Assembly: GCF_000987765.1 (NCBI RefSeq)
Contig: NZ_LAHP01000002.1
Location: forward strand, 124,001-188,000
From: Arsukibacterium sp. MJ3
Lineage (GTDB): Bacteria > Pseudomonadota > Gammaproteobacteria > Enterobacterales > Alteromonadaceae
Length of the DNA stretch: 64,000 nt
Direction of reading: 5' to 3'
Each line of letters starts with the position of its first letter. The stretch's first letter is position 1. Of the stretch, positions 63,605-64,000 are shown piece after piece. A program made the translations under genes and the position numbers. The notes beneath the pieces were generated by a model. The model worked only from the letters and a program-made list of their open reading frames with translations. It was not told the origin of the DNA and did no database searches.

Positions 63605-64000
63605 ATGAAACGAGTAAAGTACACGACTATCACAACCATACTGGCCTTATGTTTTACTGGTGCAGTCACAGCCGCTCCAATTTTCTGGACAGATTGGTTA
63701 GGCACAGATCAAGACCCTAGCTCAGGTTTTGAAGGGCAAGGGATGATCACCACTTCAACCAGTATGGTAAATGTAACCTATATCAACGCGAATGGCGTGG
63801 CGTTCTACCAGTCTTCAGGTGGTACTGACTTTTACCAAAATGCTCGCTTGGGCCGCAACGACTCTATTTCACCATACACCAGCAGCAACGTCGACAACAG
63901 CCCCGATGGCACTGACATCGTTGCCCTACTATTTGCTGGGAGTCAGATGCTGGATTTTTCCGAGACGATTGCCAATCCTGTGTTTGCGTTTGTTAGCCTA
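63605..64000 (+). CDS. Secreted PEP-CTERM-like protein, N-terminal part
   Basis: The start of a gene that runs off the window end (132 codons visible). A signal peptide is clear (MKRVKYTTITTILALCFTGAVTAA). The mature region (APIFWTDWLGTDQDPSSG, TYINANGVAFYQSSGGT and DNSPDGTDIVALLFAGSQ, then FSETIANPVFAFVSL) resembles a family of secreted PEP-CTERM proteins as I recall it. The C-terminal PEP-CTERM sorting signal cannot be seen here, so exosortase handling is only a guess. AGAGAGAG stands before the ATG. The region upstream (63313-63604) holds no gene and is AT-rich. Confidence 0.7.
   Translation, partial: MKRVKYTTITTILALCFTGAVTAAPIFWTDWLGTDQDPSSGFEGQGMITTSTSMVNVTYINANGVAFYQSSGGTDFYQNARLGRNDSISPYTSSNVDNSPDGTDIVALLFAGSQMLDFSETIANPVFAFVSL

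Overview
The window is chromosomal DNA from a gammaproteobacterium, most like the Rheinheimera/Arsukibacterium branch of the Alteromonadales/Chromatiales. That placement is inferred from gene content: gor, prlC and rsmJ lie close together as in Escherichia coli, pdhR-aceE-aceF-lpd is a classical set, and there are Kdo-type LPS genes, 7TMR-DISM and GGDEF/EAL signalling proteins, and several secreted peptidases. Nearly all of it is coding, with no rRNA, tRNA, CRISPR array or intact insertion sequence recognised.

Left part (1-6.7 kb): a possibly frameshifted small lipoprotein and an exported hypothetical protein, then a RegB/RegA-type redox two-component pair. An excellent RegA-like palindrome sits between this pair and a divergent exported protein. 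An OmpR-type two-component pair follows.

6.7-13 kb: a zinc-acquisition locus built around a divergent promoter carrying two Zur-like palindromes. Leftward run a MerC-like membrane protein, a COG0523 GTPase and a DUF1826 protein. Rightward run a TonB receptor with His-rich loops and a His-rich lipoprotein resembling the AztD zinc metallochaperone.

13-30 kb: oxidative-stress genes (katG, a PhoD-like phosphatase, gor), then prlC, a lipoprotein, a Tag-like glycosylase, rsmJ and a peroxiredoxin. LPS functions follow: two glycosyltransferases and a WaaA-KdkA fusion that would both add Kdo to lipid A and phosphorylate it. A long Sel1-repeat protein closes this part.

30-44.5 kb: a secreted subtilase, a flavoprotein, a DUF4862 protein, an S9 peptidase, a CBS protein, an oxidoreductase, a Cys-cluster protein, a receptor with a degenerate GGDEF domain, and RecQ.

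44.5-51.8 kb: pdhR-aceE-aceF-lpd, the pyruvate dehydrogenase complex. One PdhR operator lies exactly between the -35 and -10 elements of the pdhR promoter and a second lies further upstream.

51.8-64 kb: an accessory-looking stretch. It holds an orphan N-terminal half of a type VI secretion amidase effector (Tae4), a hipBA module with its own palindromic operator, a DUF4426 lipoprotein, a diguanylate cyclase next to a c-di-GMP phosphodiesterase, YgjP-like and DUF2237 proteins, a NERD membrane protein, AcuI, an IS3-type transposase remnant, and the start of a secreted protein cut by the window end.
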